Origin: Corynebacterium sp.
GTDB taxonomy: Bacteria > Actinomycetota > Actinomycetes > Mycobacteriales > Mycobacteriaceae
Assembly: GCF_022712195.1 (NCBI RefSeq)
Contig: NZ_JALAGY010000087.1
Span: 42,780 to 106,779, forward strand
Reading direction: 5' to 3'
DNA length: 64,000 nucleotides
Shown here: piece by piece, positions 7,827 to 16,259 of the stretch
Layout of the letters: each line of letters begins with the position of its first letter
How positions within the stretch are numbered: position 1 is the first letter of the stretch
The notes under the pieces: generated by a model
Database searches by the model: none
The model's input: the letters and a program-made list of their open reading frames with translations, nothing else
What the model was told of the DNA's origin: nothing
Position numbers and translations under genes: made by a program

Positions 7827-10445
7827 ATGTCCGCTGCATCCTCCGGCACCTCCGTGTCCACCATGCGCCGCGTCTCGCTGCGCAACCTCGCCGCCCACAA
7901 GATCCGCCTCGTCCTGACCGTCCTGGCCGTGGTGCTCGGCACCGCGTTCATCGCGGGGTCGTTGATGTTCACCTCCTCGCTGCAGAAGACCTTCGACACG
8001 CTGACCGAGTCCACCACCAAGGGAATCGACGTCGTCGTGTCCGCCCCGCAGTCCGGGGCGGCACTGCCCCTGGACCTGGCCGGGGACCTCGCCGAGGTCC
8101 CCGGTGTGGGGAAGGTGAACCTCAGCGACCAGACCACCGTCGTCGTCGCCGTCGACCCCGAGAGCGGGAACGGCACCCCGGAGACCCTGCAGACCGGCGG
8201 GGCACCGGCGTTCGTCATGCCCTGGTACGACCCGGACGACGCCGTCGGCCCGGAGACCGGCATCGTCGACGGCCGGTCGCCGCGCGGCCCCGACGAGGTC
8301 GCCGTCAACAGCACCGCCGCCGAGGAACACGACCTCACCGTGGGGCAGTCGCTCACCGTGGTCGACCCCACCGGCAGCCACCGGGTCCAGGTGTCCGGCG
8401 TCTACGACATCGACATCGACGGCGGCGGGTTCCTCGGCCTGATGATGGACGAGCCCGCCTACGTGGACACCTTCACCGACGGCGACACCGGCCGCGAATT
8501 CTCCCTCGCCGCCACCCCGGGCACCAGCCCGGACACCCTAGCCACCCAGGTCACCGACGCGCTGGCCGCCGACCACCCTGAACTCGGGGACGTCGACGTG
8601 AAGACCGGCGGGCAGGTCGCCGACGAGCAGGCGGCGCAGATCGACGAGGCGCTCAGCTTCGTCAACTACTTCCTCATCGCCTTCGGGCTAATCGCCCTGG
8701 TCGTCGGCACCTTCATCATCGCCAACACCTTCTCCATGATCGTCGCGCAGCGCATGCGCGAGTTCGCCCTGCTGCGTTCCCTGGGTGTGGCGTCCAGGCA
8801 GCTCACCGTGTCGGTCGTCTTCGAGGCGGTCGTGGTCGGGGTCATCGGGTCCCTGCTCGGCGTGCTCGCCGGAGTCGGCCTGACCCACGCCATCTACGCC
8901 GTGATCGGCGCGACCGGCGCCGGCCTGCCCAACACCGGCGTGGACGTCACCGGGGGCTCCGTCCTGCTGCCGCTGATCCTCGGGGTGATCGTCACCGTGG
9001 TCTCGGCGTGGGCCCCGGCCCGACGTGCCGGCGCGGTGCGCCCGGTCGAGGCGATGCGCAGCGGCGACCAGTCGTCCAGCTCACCGTTGCGTGGACGCAC
9101 CACCGTGGGTGTCGGACTCTTCCTCCTGGGCGTGGCCGCCGCGCTGGCCGGCGTGCTGCTCAGCGGGTCCGACACGGGGCCTCGCGCGGCACTGGTCGGC
9201 GTCGGCGCCCTCGGCGTGGTGCTGGGCACCTTCCTGCTGTCCCCGGCGCTGTCGATCCCCGTGGTCAGGGCCATCGGCGGGGTCATCGGGGCACCGTTCG
9301 GTCAGGTCGGCCGACTCGCGGCCACCAACTCCGGACGCAACCCCCGGCGTACCGCCACCACCGCCTTCGCGCTGACCCTCGGCGTGGCGCTGGTCGCCTG
9401 CATCGGGATGCTCGGCGCCTCGATGAAGGCCTCCATCAGCGGGTTCATCGGCGACTCGGTCCAGTCGGACTACGTCCTGTCCGGGCCGTCCAACGGAGCG
9501 TTCCCGGTGCCGCAGTCCGCGCTGGACGCCGTCCGCGACGTCGACGGGGTGGAGTCCGCCGCCGGCTTCGGCTTCCTGCCCGTCACCGTCGGCGGGTTCA
9601 GCGGCGGCACCGGCATCATCGACGGCGACCCGACGGTCTCCGGCGGCCTGGAGACAGTGGAGGGCGACCTCTCCCTGGACACCCCCGGTGTCATCGCGGA
9701 CGAGGAGGTCGCCGCGGACGAAGGCTGGTCGGTCGGCGACGAACTGCCGCTGACCGTGCGCATGCCGGACGGCCCGGAGCGTGAGAGCGGCGAGGTGACC
9801 CTGCAGGGCACCTACGAGCCCAACGAGCTCTTCGGCCAGCACCTGGTGTCCTGGTCGGCGCTGGAACCGCTGGCGTCGCAGCTCGGGGCCGGGGCCTCGG
9901 CGAACATCTACGCCGTCTTCGTCAACGGCGACGGTTCGGTCGACGCCGACACCCTGCGTGACCGGCTGGAGGAGGCCACCGCCGACCAGATCGTGGTCCA
10001 GGTGCTCACGCCGGAGGAGTACGCCGGTGAGCAGGCCGTGCTCATCGACCAGATGCTCAACGTGCTCTACGCGCTGCTGGCGCTGGCGGTGATCGTGGCG
10101 GTGCTCGGCATCATCAACACCCTCGCGCTGAACGTGATCGAGAGGCGCCAGGAGATCGGCATGCTCCGGGCGGTGGGTACGCTGCGCGGCCAGGTGCGAC
10201 GCATGATCACCCTCGAGGCGGTGCAGATCTCCCTCTACGGTGCACTCGTCGGTGTGGTCGTGGGGCTCGGCCTGGGCTGGGCCTTCCTGGAGGTCCTCGC
10301 CGGTGAGGGGCTCACCGAGACCGCCGTGCCCTGGGGGCAGGTGGCGGGCATGGTCGTGGCCTCGGGTGTGGTCGGTGTCGTCGCCGCCGCATGGCCTGCG
10401 GTGAAGGCGTCGCGGGTGAAACCGCTGGAGGCCATCGCGGACTGA
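7827..10445 (+). CDS. FtsX-type ABC permease with duplicated FtsX/MacB domains
   Basis: An 872-residue integral membrane protein. It has an N-terminal helix (RLVLTVLAVVLGTAFIAGSLMF), a MacB-like extracytoplasmic domain, then an FtsX core of three helices (about residues 275-400) with the RMREFALLRSLGVASRQL coupling segment. The whole unit is repeated: a helix with TAFALTLGVALVACIGMLG, a second outer domain and a second FtsX core (about 745-870) with ERRQEIGMLRAVGTLRGQV. Such proteins commonly move lipids, lipoproteins or peptides at the envelope, or confer drug export. ATG at 7827 was chosen as it follows GAGGGGTT and places only a short tail before helix 1. It ends at a strong hairpin. Confidence 0.93.
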   Translation: MSAASSGTSVSTMRRVSLRNLAAHKIRLVLTVLAVVLGTAFIAGSLMFTSSLQKTFDTLTESTTKGIDVVVSAPQSGAALPLDLAGDLAEVPGVGKVNLSDQTTVVVAVDPESGNGTPETLQTGGAPAFVMPWYDPDDAVGPETGIVDGRSPRGPDEVAVNSTAAEEHDLTVGQSLTVVDPTGSHRVQVSGVYDIDIDGGGFLGLMMDEPAYVDTFTDGDTGREFSLAATPGTSPDTLATQVTDALAADHPELGDVDVKTGGQVADEQAAQIDEALSFVNYFLIAFGLIALVVGTFIIANTFSMIVAQRMREFALLRSLGVASRQLTVSVVFEAVVVGVIGSLLGVLAGVGLTHAIYAVIGATGAGLPNTGVDVTGGSVLLPLILGVIVTVVSAWAPARRAGAVRPVEAMRSGDQSSSSPLRGRTTVGVGLFLLGVAAALAGVLLSGSDTGPRAALVGVGALGVVLGTFLLSPALSIPVVRAIGGVIGAPFGQVGRLAATNSGRNPRRTATTAFALTLGVALVACIGMLGASMKASISGFIGDSVQSDYVLSGPSNGAFPVPQSALDAVRDVDGVESAAGFGFLPVTVGGFSGGTGIIDGDPTVSGGLETVEGDLSLDTPGVIADEEVAADEGWSVGDELPLTVRMPDGPERESGEVTLQGTYEPNELFGQHLVSWSALEPLASQLGAGASANIYAVFVNGDGSVDADTLRDRLEEATADQIVVQVLTPEEYAGEQAVLIDQMLNVLYALLALAVIVAVLGIINTLALNVIERRQEIGMLRAVGTLRGQVRRMITLEAVQISLYGALVGVVVGLGLGWAFLEVLAGEGLTETAVPWGQVAGMVVASGVVGVVAAAWPAVKASRVKPLEAIAD

Positions 10446-10456
10446 TCCCGGACGGG

Positions 10457-10490
10457 AGAACGAGGCCCACACTGTGGTGGGCCTCGTTCT
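10457..10490 (+). terminator. Hairpin terminator after ABC operon
   Basis: A perfect 14-bp stem (10457-10470 with 10477-10490) and 6-nt loop start 12 nt after the permease stop. There is no U-tract, common for actinobacterial terminators. It could also stop leftward transcription from the 10551-11374 pair. Confidence 0.75.
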
Positions 10491-10550
10491 GTGCGTCCGG
10501 GGCAGTTTCCGGCCAGGGCTCGAATCCAGCCTGCTGTCGCAGAAGGGAGC

Positions 10551-10751
10551 CTACTTCCGTTTTCTGGGGGTGACGACAAAGAACCCCGCCCAGCCGATGA
10601 CGGCGATAGCGAATCCTGCCTTCGCGAGGTCGCTCGAAGCGGATCCTGTCAGTAGTGCGATGATCGCCAGGAGTAAACCGACCAAGGCAACCGCCAAGGA
10701 GATGTTCCGAGCTGGAATGGTGCCCTTGATTCCTTGATCCTCGTCAGTCAT
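10551..10751 (-). CDS. Small two-helix membrane protein, possible immunity partner
   Basis: 66 residues: a polar N-terminus, then two hydrophobic helices (about residues 15-35 and 43-60) and a basic tail ending VTPRKRK. The ATG lies 2 nt after the TAA of the secreted protein upstream, so translation is probably coupled. Base composition is clearly lower in GC than the flanking transporter genes. I do not recognise the family. Small two-helix membrane proteins directly behind a secreted hydrophobic peptide are often immunity proteins; here that is inference only. Confidence 0.6.
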   Translation of the reverse strand: MTDEDQGIKGTIPARNISLAVALVGLLLAIIALLTGSASSDLAKAGFAIAVIGWAGFFVVTPRKRK

Positions 10752-10753
10752 CG

Positions 10754-11374
10754 TTACTGTGGCCTGCAGTGTCCCATTGGGATTCTGATTATTACGCCCT
10801 TGCCTTGATCGCAGAATGCTATCCCCGCCCCTCCGAGCGTCAATACGGCTCCGATGATGGGGCCGGCGGCGTAACGGGTCCCCACCTGGCGCATGATCGA
10901 GACGACGGTCTCTGTGACGCCACCTGTAGCGATGGCGAGGGATATTCGCCGAGTGGCGTTGCTGTCCAGCCACAGTTCCGGATTGATGTTCCATTTTCCC
11001 CGCTCCCATTTCGTGACGCCGGCACGAGCGTAAGGCGATCCTTCAGTTTCTCGGATGAGACTGTTCTTCGATTCGATCTGCTGAATGACTGCAGCGTAGT
11101 CTTCCGGATGTTCTTCGGCGATGGTCGACGGGATCTGCTCCACATACTGGCGTTGTGAATCGTCGAAATGAATGTAGGGATCGAAGGTGTCGACCACGTC
11201 GTCCGGGAATGCCGATACCTCTCGGTACCGGACCTCCTGATCGGAGAAAGCAGTTTCCGATGGGTCGGCCATTGCAGATGGTGTCGTCAGTGCCAGACCA
11301 GAGGCCACGGAAACGCTGGCGGCCAGCGAATATACTCGACGACGAAATGTCGTCAGGGAACGTGTGGAATGCAT
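10754..11374 (-). CDS. Secreted protein of unknown function with hydrophobic Gly-rich C-terminus
   Basis: 206 residues. The N-terminus is a Sec signal peptide: basic TFRRRVY, hydrophobic SLAASVSVASGLALT, likely cleavage after PSAMA. The acidic middle (about 35-125) looks soluble. The last 70 residues form a hydrophobic hairpin (RISLAIATGGVTETVVSIM and AAGPIIGAVLTLGGAGIAFC) ending in CDQGKGVIIRIPMGHC with two Cys. A signal peptide, a cleavable pro-region and a hydrophobic hairpin ending is a layout seen in membrane-active peptides, but no family is recognised. It is coupled to a 66-residue two-helix protein, and both lie in an AT-richer patch suggestive of transfer. Confidence 0.7.
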   Translation of the reverse strand: MHSTRSLTTFRRRVYSLAASVSVASGLALTTPSAMADPSETAFSDQEVRYREVSAFPDDVVDTFDPYIHFDDSQRQYVEQIPSTIAEEHPEDYAAVIQQIESKNSLIRETEGSPYARAGVTKWERGKWNINPELWLDSNATRRISLAIATGGVTETVVSIMRQVGTRYAAGPIIGAVLTLGGAGIAFCDQGKGVIIRIPMGHCRPQ

Positions 11375-11561
11375 GAGGTAACCACTTTCTGAGTGGGACG
11401 ATGCTCGTTATTTCAACGTAAAACAGTTTCCTATTTCGCACAATGGCTGCCCGGGGATCAGACGTGGGCGTAGCGCTGATGCGAAATTCCGTTGGCGCAG
11501 GTGAGTCACTACATATGTCGTAAATGAATGTAGAAACTTATCGCCCCTCCTGGGGTGGAGT
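11375..11561. other. AT-rich intergenic stretch upstream of the secreted-protein gene
   Basis: No convincing gene. It should hold the leftward promoter of the secreted/membrane pair. Composition is markedly lower in GC (for example CTACATATGTCGTAAATGAA around 11509) than the chromosome around it, and marks the boundary of the atypical island. Confidence 0.5.
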
Positions 11562-11819
11562 TTGTGCCGGCCGGAGTTGGAGGCGATGGCCACGGCGGTG
11601 GCGGCGCACAATGACAACGTCACCGGCACCACGGCAGCGTTGGTGAATCTGGGCAGCCAGGAGCAGCCGGATTGGGTGGTGCGTGCGTTGATCCACCGAC
11701 CGGCCAGCGCGATGGCTGACGCACAGTTGGAGTTGACGGTCATGAGCAGTGCGGCGATGGTGTCCAAGACCGTCGCGGACCTGCTCGGTCGCCCCGCACC
11801 GGGGTCGGAGGGACACTAG
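11562..11819 (+). CDS. Doubtful small ORF (about 78-85 aa)
   Basis: The frame from TTG 11562, or ATG 11586, encodes an Ala/Val/Leu-rich, helix-prone peptide (TAVAAHNDNVTGTTAALVNLG). High-GC codon use returns here after the AT-rich island. There is no well-placed SD: GGAGG is only 2 nt from the ATG. No family is recognised. It may be a small real gene, the 3' remnant of a gene disrupted by the island, or noise. Confidence 0.3.
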   Translation: MCRPELEAMATAVAAHNDNVTGTTAALVNLGSQEQPDWVVRALIHRPASAMADAQLELTVMSSAAMVSKTVADLLGRPAPGSEGH

Positions 11820-11858
11820 GCGCACTGTCTCGTCAGGAATAGCCGCGCCCCGCCTCCT

Positions 11859-11885
11859 GTTAACTATTAGTTCCTAACTCTTAAC
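11859..11885. promoter_or_regulatory. 27-bp imperfect palindrome, likely operator of MFS gene
   Basis: Two half-sites, GTTAACTATTAG and CTAACTCTTAAC, face each other across TTC; 9 of 12 positions match as an inverted repeat. It is AT-rich, lies 20 bp before the GTG of the sugar-porter gene and overlaps the likely -10 region, so a repressor site fits. Confidence 0.55.
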
Positions 11886-11905
11886 GGACGGAGGAGTGCA
11901 CGCAC

Positions 11906-13477
11906 GTGGACGACGGCAGCGAACAGCAGACCCGGCAGAAACGGCAGAGAGGGCAGTACAGGCGGAAGGGGTTGCGGGCGGCCCCGCCGCCACCGAAGGC
12001 CGGACCGCCGAACCGGCGCTTCTGGGCGGCAGTCACCGTCCTGCCCCTGGGCGGACTGCTCTTCGGCTACGACACCGGGGTGATCAACGGCGCACTGCCG
12101 TCCCTGACCTCCGACCTGGGCCTCGAGGAACGCTTCGAGGGGATCGTCACCTCCGCCCTGCAGTTCGGCGCGGTGTTCGGGGCGATCCTCGGCGGACGTA
12201 TCGCCGACCGCATCGGACGCCACCGCACCGTCGTCATCGTGGCCGTGGTCTTTGTCCTCGGGTCCCTGGGCTCAGTGCTGTCGCCGACGTGGGTGGTGCT
12301 GATGCTCTGCCGCGTCGTGCTGGGGTTCGCCGTGGGGTCGGCCTCCGGCATCATCCCGATCTACCTCGCCGAGCTCGCCCCGACCCACTTGCGAGGTCGC
12401 GTGGTGAACCAGAACGAGTTCATGGTCGTGTTCGGCCAGTTCCTCGCCTTCAGCTTCAACGCTCTCATCGCCCGCGTCGGTGGCGCCGAGGAGTCCGGGA
12501 CGTGGCGGTGGATGCTCACCCTGTGCCTCGTCCCGGCCATCGCTCTCTGGGTCGGCATGACGATCGTCCCGGAGTCGCCGCGCTGGCTCGCCGGGCGGGG
12601 ACGCATCGGGGAGATGCTCGAGGCCCTCCGCACCATACGGGAGAAGGTGTACGGCTCACCGGACTACGACGCCTCCCGCTACGGTGCGGCCGACGCACCC
12701 CACCCCGACACCGATGAGGTCACCCACCCGGTGTCCGGCGACGTCGAAGACGTGCGGAGCCTCGCCGAGCACGACAGCCGGGCGTCCCGTCGGCGGTTCC
12801 GCGACCTCTTCGCCGAATCATGGATTCGCCGGATCATGACCATCGGCTTCGGCATGGCCGTGATCAACCAGATCTCCGGAATCAACGTCATCCAGTACTA
12901 CGGCGTCACGATCCTCACTCAGGCCGGTTTCGAGGGCAACACCGCCTTCACCGTGAACCTGCTCATCGGTGTCGCCGGTGTGGTCGGCATGGTGCTGTCG
13001 ATGGTGCTGAACTCACGGGTCCGGCGTCGCCGGATGCTGACGGGAGGTTTGACCGGAACGGTCGTCACCCTGACGTTGATGGGGCTGGTCTCGATGACGG
13101 TGCCGGACGGCGTGGCGGCCAAGAAGTGGGTCATCCTGGCGGCCATCGTGGCCTTCGTCGGCATCATGCAGTGCGCCGTCGGTGCGATGACGTGGCTATT
13201 CATGTCCGAGATCTTCCCGATGCGTGTCCGCGGCGAGGCCATGGGCCTGGCCGCAGGCGTGCAGTGGTCGGTGAACTTCTGCGTCGCCCTGTTCTTCCCG
13301 TACCTCATGGACGCCGTCGGCTTCGGGCCCACCGTGTTCATCTTCGTCGGGCTGCAGCTGCTCGCCCTGGTGTGGGTGTACCGGGTGGTGCCGGAGACCA
13401 AGGACAAGACCCTGGAGGCCATCGAGCAGGAGTTCCGCGACGCCGCGGCGGGCCCGGGAACACGAAGGAACACATAG
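11906..13477 (+). CDS. MFS sugar porter (myo-inositol/hexose-type)
   Basis: 523 residues, about 12 helices, with nearly all sugar-porter signatures: GYDTGVINGAL in helix 1, GGRIADRIGRH in loop 2-3, PESPRWLAGRGR after helix 6, QISGINVIQYYG in helix 7 and PETKDKTLEAIEQEF at the end (canonical PETKG is PETKD here). This combination resembles the IolT-type inositol/sugar transporters of corynebacteria. The cytoplasmic middle loop is enlarged (about residues 245-300). The N-terminus is a long basic tail. GTG at 11906 follows GGAGGAG (11890-11896). No catabolic genes flank it, so the substrate is inferred from family only. Confidence 0.88.
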   Translation: MDDGSEQQTRQKRQRGQYRRKGLRAAPPPPKAGPPNRRFWAAVTVLPLGGLLFGYDTGVINGALPSLTSDLGLEERFEGIVTSALQFGAVFGAILGGRIADRIGRHRTVVIVAVVFVLGSLGSVLSPTWVVLMLCRVVLGFAVGSASGIIPIYLAELAPTHLRGRVVNQNEFMVVFGQFLAFSFNALIARVGGAEESGTWRWMLTLCLVPAIALWVGMTIVPESPRWLAGRGRIGEMLEALRTIREKVYGSPDYDASRYGAADAPHPDTDEVTHPVSGDVEDVRSLAEHDSRASRRRFRDLFAESWIRRIMTIGFGMAVINQISGINVIQYYGVTILTQAGFEGNTAFTVNLLIGVAGVVGMVLSMVLNSRVRRRRMLTGGLTGTVVTLTLMGLVSMTVPDGVAAKKWVILAAIVAFVGIMQCAVGAMTWLFMSEIFPMRVRGEAMGLAAGVQWSVNFCVALFFPYLMDAVGFGPTVFIFVGLQLLALVWVYRVVPETKDKTLEAIEQEFRDAAAGPGTRRNT

Positions 13478-13581
13478 CCCGCTGTTGTAACCGCCGGTTC
13501 GGCGACTAGAGTTTCACGGGTCCCACAACTGAACCGATGACGTCCCCGACACCGTGACGTCCGTGAAAGCGAGCCAACGAC

Positions 13582-15597
13582 ATGGCCGGCAACAACCCCA
13601 GCAAGGCCGACTCCCCGATCCGGGAACTCACCGTCCGCGCGGTCATCCTCGGCGGTCTGATCACCCTGGTCTTCACCGCCGCGAACGTGTACCTGGGTCT
13701 GAAGGTCGGTCTGACCTTCGCCACGTCCATCCCGGCGGCGGTGATCTCGATGGCGGTGCTGCGTCGACTGCAGAACCACAGCATCACCGAGAACAACATC
13801 GTGCAGACCATCGCGTCCGCCGCCGGCACCCTGTCGGCGATCATCTTCGTGCTCCCCGGCCTGATCATGATCGGCTGGTGGACCGGCTTCCCCTACTGGA
13901 CCACCATGCTGGTCTGCCTGATCGGCGGCGTCCTCGGTGTGCTGTACTCCATCCCGCTGCGACGCGCGCTGGTGACCGGCTCTGACCTGCCGTTCCCCGA
14001 GGGCGTGGCCGCCGCCGAGGTGCTCAAGGTCGGCGACGACGACTCCTCCGACCCCGACAACCGCAGCAACCGCGACGGCCTGCGCGCCATCGTCGTCGGC
14101 GGGCTGGCCTCGGCGGGGATGTCCCTGCTCTCGGCACTGAAGGTCACCTCCTCGGAGCTGGCGGCCACCGTCCGCGTCGGCGCCGGCGGCACCATGCTCG
14201 GTTCCAGCCTGTCGCTGGCGCTGATCGGTGTCGGCCACCTCGTGGGCCCCACGGTGGGTGTCGCGATGATCGTCGGCCTGCTGATCTCCTTCGGCGTCCT
14301 GCTGCCGTCGTTCACCGGCGGTGAGGTGCCTGTGGTCGGGGACATCTCCGACGTGGTCTCCGAGACCTTCGCCAGCGACGTGCGTTTCGTCGGCGCCGGG
14401 GCGATGGCCGTGGCCGCGGTGTGGACGCTGGTGAAGATCATCGGCCCGGTGGTCCGGGGCATCGCCGCGTCCCTGGCGGCCTCCCGGGCCCGTAGGCAGG
14501 GAGAACAGGTCGCCCTAACCGAACGCGACATCCCGGTGAAGGTCCTCGTGGTCGGGGTCCTGGGCCTGATGCTGCCGATCGGCTGGCTGCTGTGGTCCTT
14601 CCTCAGCGGCACCGGGGTCAGCCACCACACCGGGTCGCTGATCACGCTGAGCATCCTGTTCGTCCTGCTGCTCGGCCTGGTCATCGCGGCGGTGTGCGGT
14701 TACATGGCCGGTCTGATCGGGTCGTCCAACAGCCCGATCTCCGGTGTCGGCGTCATCGTGGTGCTGCTGGCGGCGTTGCTGATCAAGCTCGTCACCGGCA
14801 ACGACGACGGCGGCCACCCCACCGCCCTGGTCGCCTACACCCTGTTCACCGCGACGGTGGTCTTCGGTGTCGCCACCATCTCGAACGACAACCTCCAGGA
14901 CCTCAAGACCGGCCAGCTCGTCGGCGCGACCCCGTGGAAGCAGCAGACCGCCCTGATCATCGGTGTGGTCTTCGGCTCGCTGATCATCCCGCCGGTGATG
15001 GGCCTGATGGCCACCGCCTTCGGTTTCGCCGGTACCCCGGGTGCCGGTCCGGACGCCCTGGCGGCGCCGCAGGCGGGTCTGCTGTCGTCCGTGGCACAGG
15101 GTATCTTCGGTGACTCCCTCGACTGGAGCCTCATCGGCCTGGGTGCGCTGATCGGCGTGGGTGTGATCGTCGTCGACGAGGTCGTGCGCCGGGTGTCCGG
15201 GAAGCGTTTCGGCCTCCCGCCGCTGGCGGTGGGCATGGGCATGTACCTGCCGATCAGCCTTACGCTGATCATCCCCCTGGGCGCGTTCCTGGGCTGGTTC
15301 TACAACCGGTGGGCCGACGGCCGTTCCAACGCCGCCTCGGCGAAGCGTCTGGGTGTGCTCGGTGCCACGGGGCTGATCGTCGGTGAGAGCCTCTTCGGTG
15401 TGCTCAACGCCGGCATCATCGCCGGGACGGGCGACTCCGAGGCCCTGGCGATCATGCCCGAGGGCTGGGCCGGGGCGTCGCAGTGGCTCGGTGCGCTGGT
15501 CTTCGTGGGCATCATCCTGGGTGTGTACCGGTGGACGCAGCAGCGCTCCACGCGTGCGGGTGACGAGGCTGCGGAGGAGCCGACCCCGACCAGGTGA
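13582..15597 (+). CDS. OPT-family oligopeptide/metal-chelate transporter
   Basis: 671 residues with about 14-16 hydrophobic segments. The N-terminal ELTVRAVILGGLITLVFTAAN followed by VYLGLKVGLTFATSIPAAVIS is diagnostic of the prokaryotic OPT family, as are ENNIVQTIASAAG, LPFPEGVAAAEVLK and NSPISGVGV. Members take up small peptides or metal-siderophore complexes by proton symport. It stands alone: 104 bp after the MFS gene and just before the palindromic operator of the FMN reductase gene. Confidence 0.92.
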   Translation: MAGNNPSKADSPIRELTVRAVILGGLITLVFTAANVYLGLKVGLTFATSIPAAVISMAVLRRLQNHSITENNIVQTIASAAGTLSAIIFVLPGLIMIGWWTGFPYWTTMLVCLIGGVLGVLYSIPLRRALVTGSDLPFPEGVAAAEVLKVGDDDSSDPDNRSNRDGLRAIVVGGLASAGMSLLSALKVTSSELAATVRVGAGGTMLGSSLSLALIGVGHLVGPTVGVAMIVGLLISFGVLLPSFTGGEVPVVGDISDVVSETFASDVRFVGAGAMAVAAVWTLVKIIGPVVRGIAASLAASRARRQGEQVALTERDIPVKVLVVGVLGLMLPIGWLLWSFLSGTGVSHHTGSLITLSILFVLLLGLVIAAVCGYMAGLIGSSNSPISGVGVIVVLLAALLIKLVTGNDDGGHPTALVAYTLFTATVVFGVATISNDNLQDLKTGQLVGATPWKQQTALIIGVVFGSLIIPPVMGLMATAFGFAGTPGAGPDALAAPQAGLLSSVAQGIFGDSLDWSLIGLGALIGVGVIVVDEVVRRVSGKRFGLPPLAVGMGMYLPISLTLIIPLGAFLGWFYNRWADGRSNAASAKRLGVLGATGLIVGESLFGVLNAGIIAGTGDSEALAIMPEGWAGASQWLGALVFVGIILGVYRWTQQRSTRAGDEAAEEPTPTR

Positions 15598-15602
15598 GAA
15601 AG

Positions 15603-15620
15603 TAGTTGACGTGTCAACTA
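15603..15620. promoter_or_regulatory. MarR-like operator TAGTTGACGTGTCAACTA
   Basis: An 18-bp palindrome with perfect 8-bp arms (TAGTTGAC/GTCAACTA) around central GT, 6 bp after the OPT stop and 63 bp before the FMN reductase ATG. The same core GTTGACNNGTCAAC occurs twice before the DoxX gene at 28193-28233, arguing for one shared regulator, which is not encoded in this window. Confidence 0.75.
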
Positions 15621-15683
15621 TGGTATCGTCGGGCCGGTGACGCAACCGCGGACCCCGGCAACCCCTCACCAAGGAGGACAACC

Positions 15684-16259
15684 ATGACCAGCATCGGCAT
15701 CATCGCAGGATCCACCCGCCCCGGCGCCTTCAACCCCCAGGTGGTCGCCTGGGTCAAGGAGCAGCTCGACGCCGCGGACATCGACAGCACCGTCGTCGAC
15801 TTCGGCGACTACGACCTCCCCGTCCTCGACGAGGCGATCCCCGGCGGCGCCCACAGGTACGCCAACGAGCACACCGTGGCGTGGGGAGCGGCACTGGAGC
15901 CCTTCGACGGCTACATCGTGGTCACCCCGGAGTACAACCACACCGTGCCCGGCCCGCTGAAGAACGCGATCGACTTCGTCGGCTCCGAGTTCGCCCACAA
16001 GCCCGTCGCCTTCGTCTCCTACGGCGCCGACAAGGGCGTCCGGGCCGTCGAGACCTGGCGCTCGGTCTTCGCCAACTTCCGTGCCGCGACGGTGCGCGAC
16101 GTCGCCGCCTTCTCCATCTTCACCGACGTGAAGGACGGGGAGTTCGCCCCGCAGGAGACCTCCGCGGCCCCCTTCGCCGGGCTGCTCAGGGACCTCATGG
16201 CCTGGGCGGAGGGCTTCGCGGTGGTCCGCGACCGGCTGTCCGCTACAGCGCGCAGCTGA
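15684..16259 (+). CDS. NADPH-dependent FMN reductase / quinone reductase
   Basis: 191-residue flavodoxin-like protein. The phosphate loop IIAGSTRPGAFN (residues about 6-17) and the flavin-contacting VVTPEYNHTVPGPLKNAIDF are hallmarks of the NADPH:FMN/azo/chromate reductase family. It would reduce FMN, quinones or electrophilic dyes in the cytoplasm. ATG at 15684 has AAGGAGG 7 nt upstream. It lies behind a MarR-type palindrome, so induction by electrophiles or quinones is a reasonable inference. Its stop overlaps by 17 nt the 3' end of the convergent acyltransferase gene. Confidence 0.92.
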   Translation: MTSIGIIAGSTRPGAFNPQVVAWVKEQLDAADIDSTVVDFGDYDLPVLDEAIPGGAHRYANEHTVAWGAALEPFDGYIVVTPEYNHTVPGPLKNAIDFVGSEFAHKPVAFVSYGADKGVRAVETWRSVFANFRAATVRDVAAFSIFTDVKDGEFAPQETSAAPFAGLLRDLMAWAEGFAVVRDRLSATARS

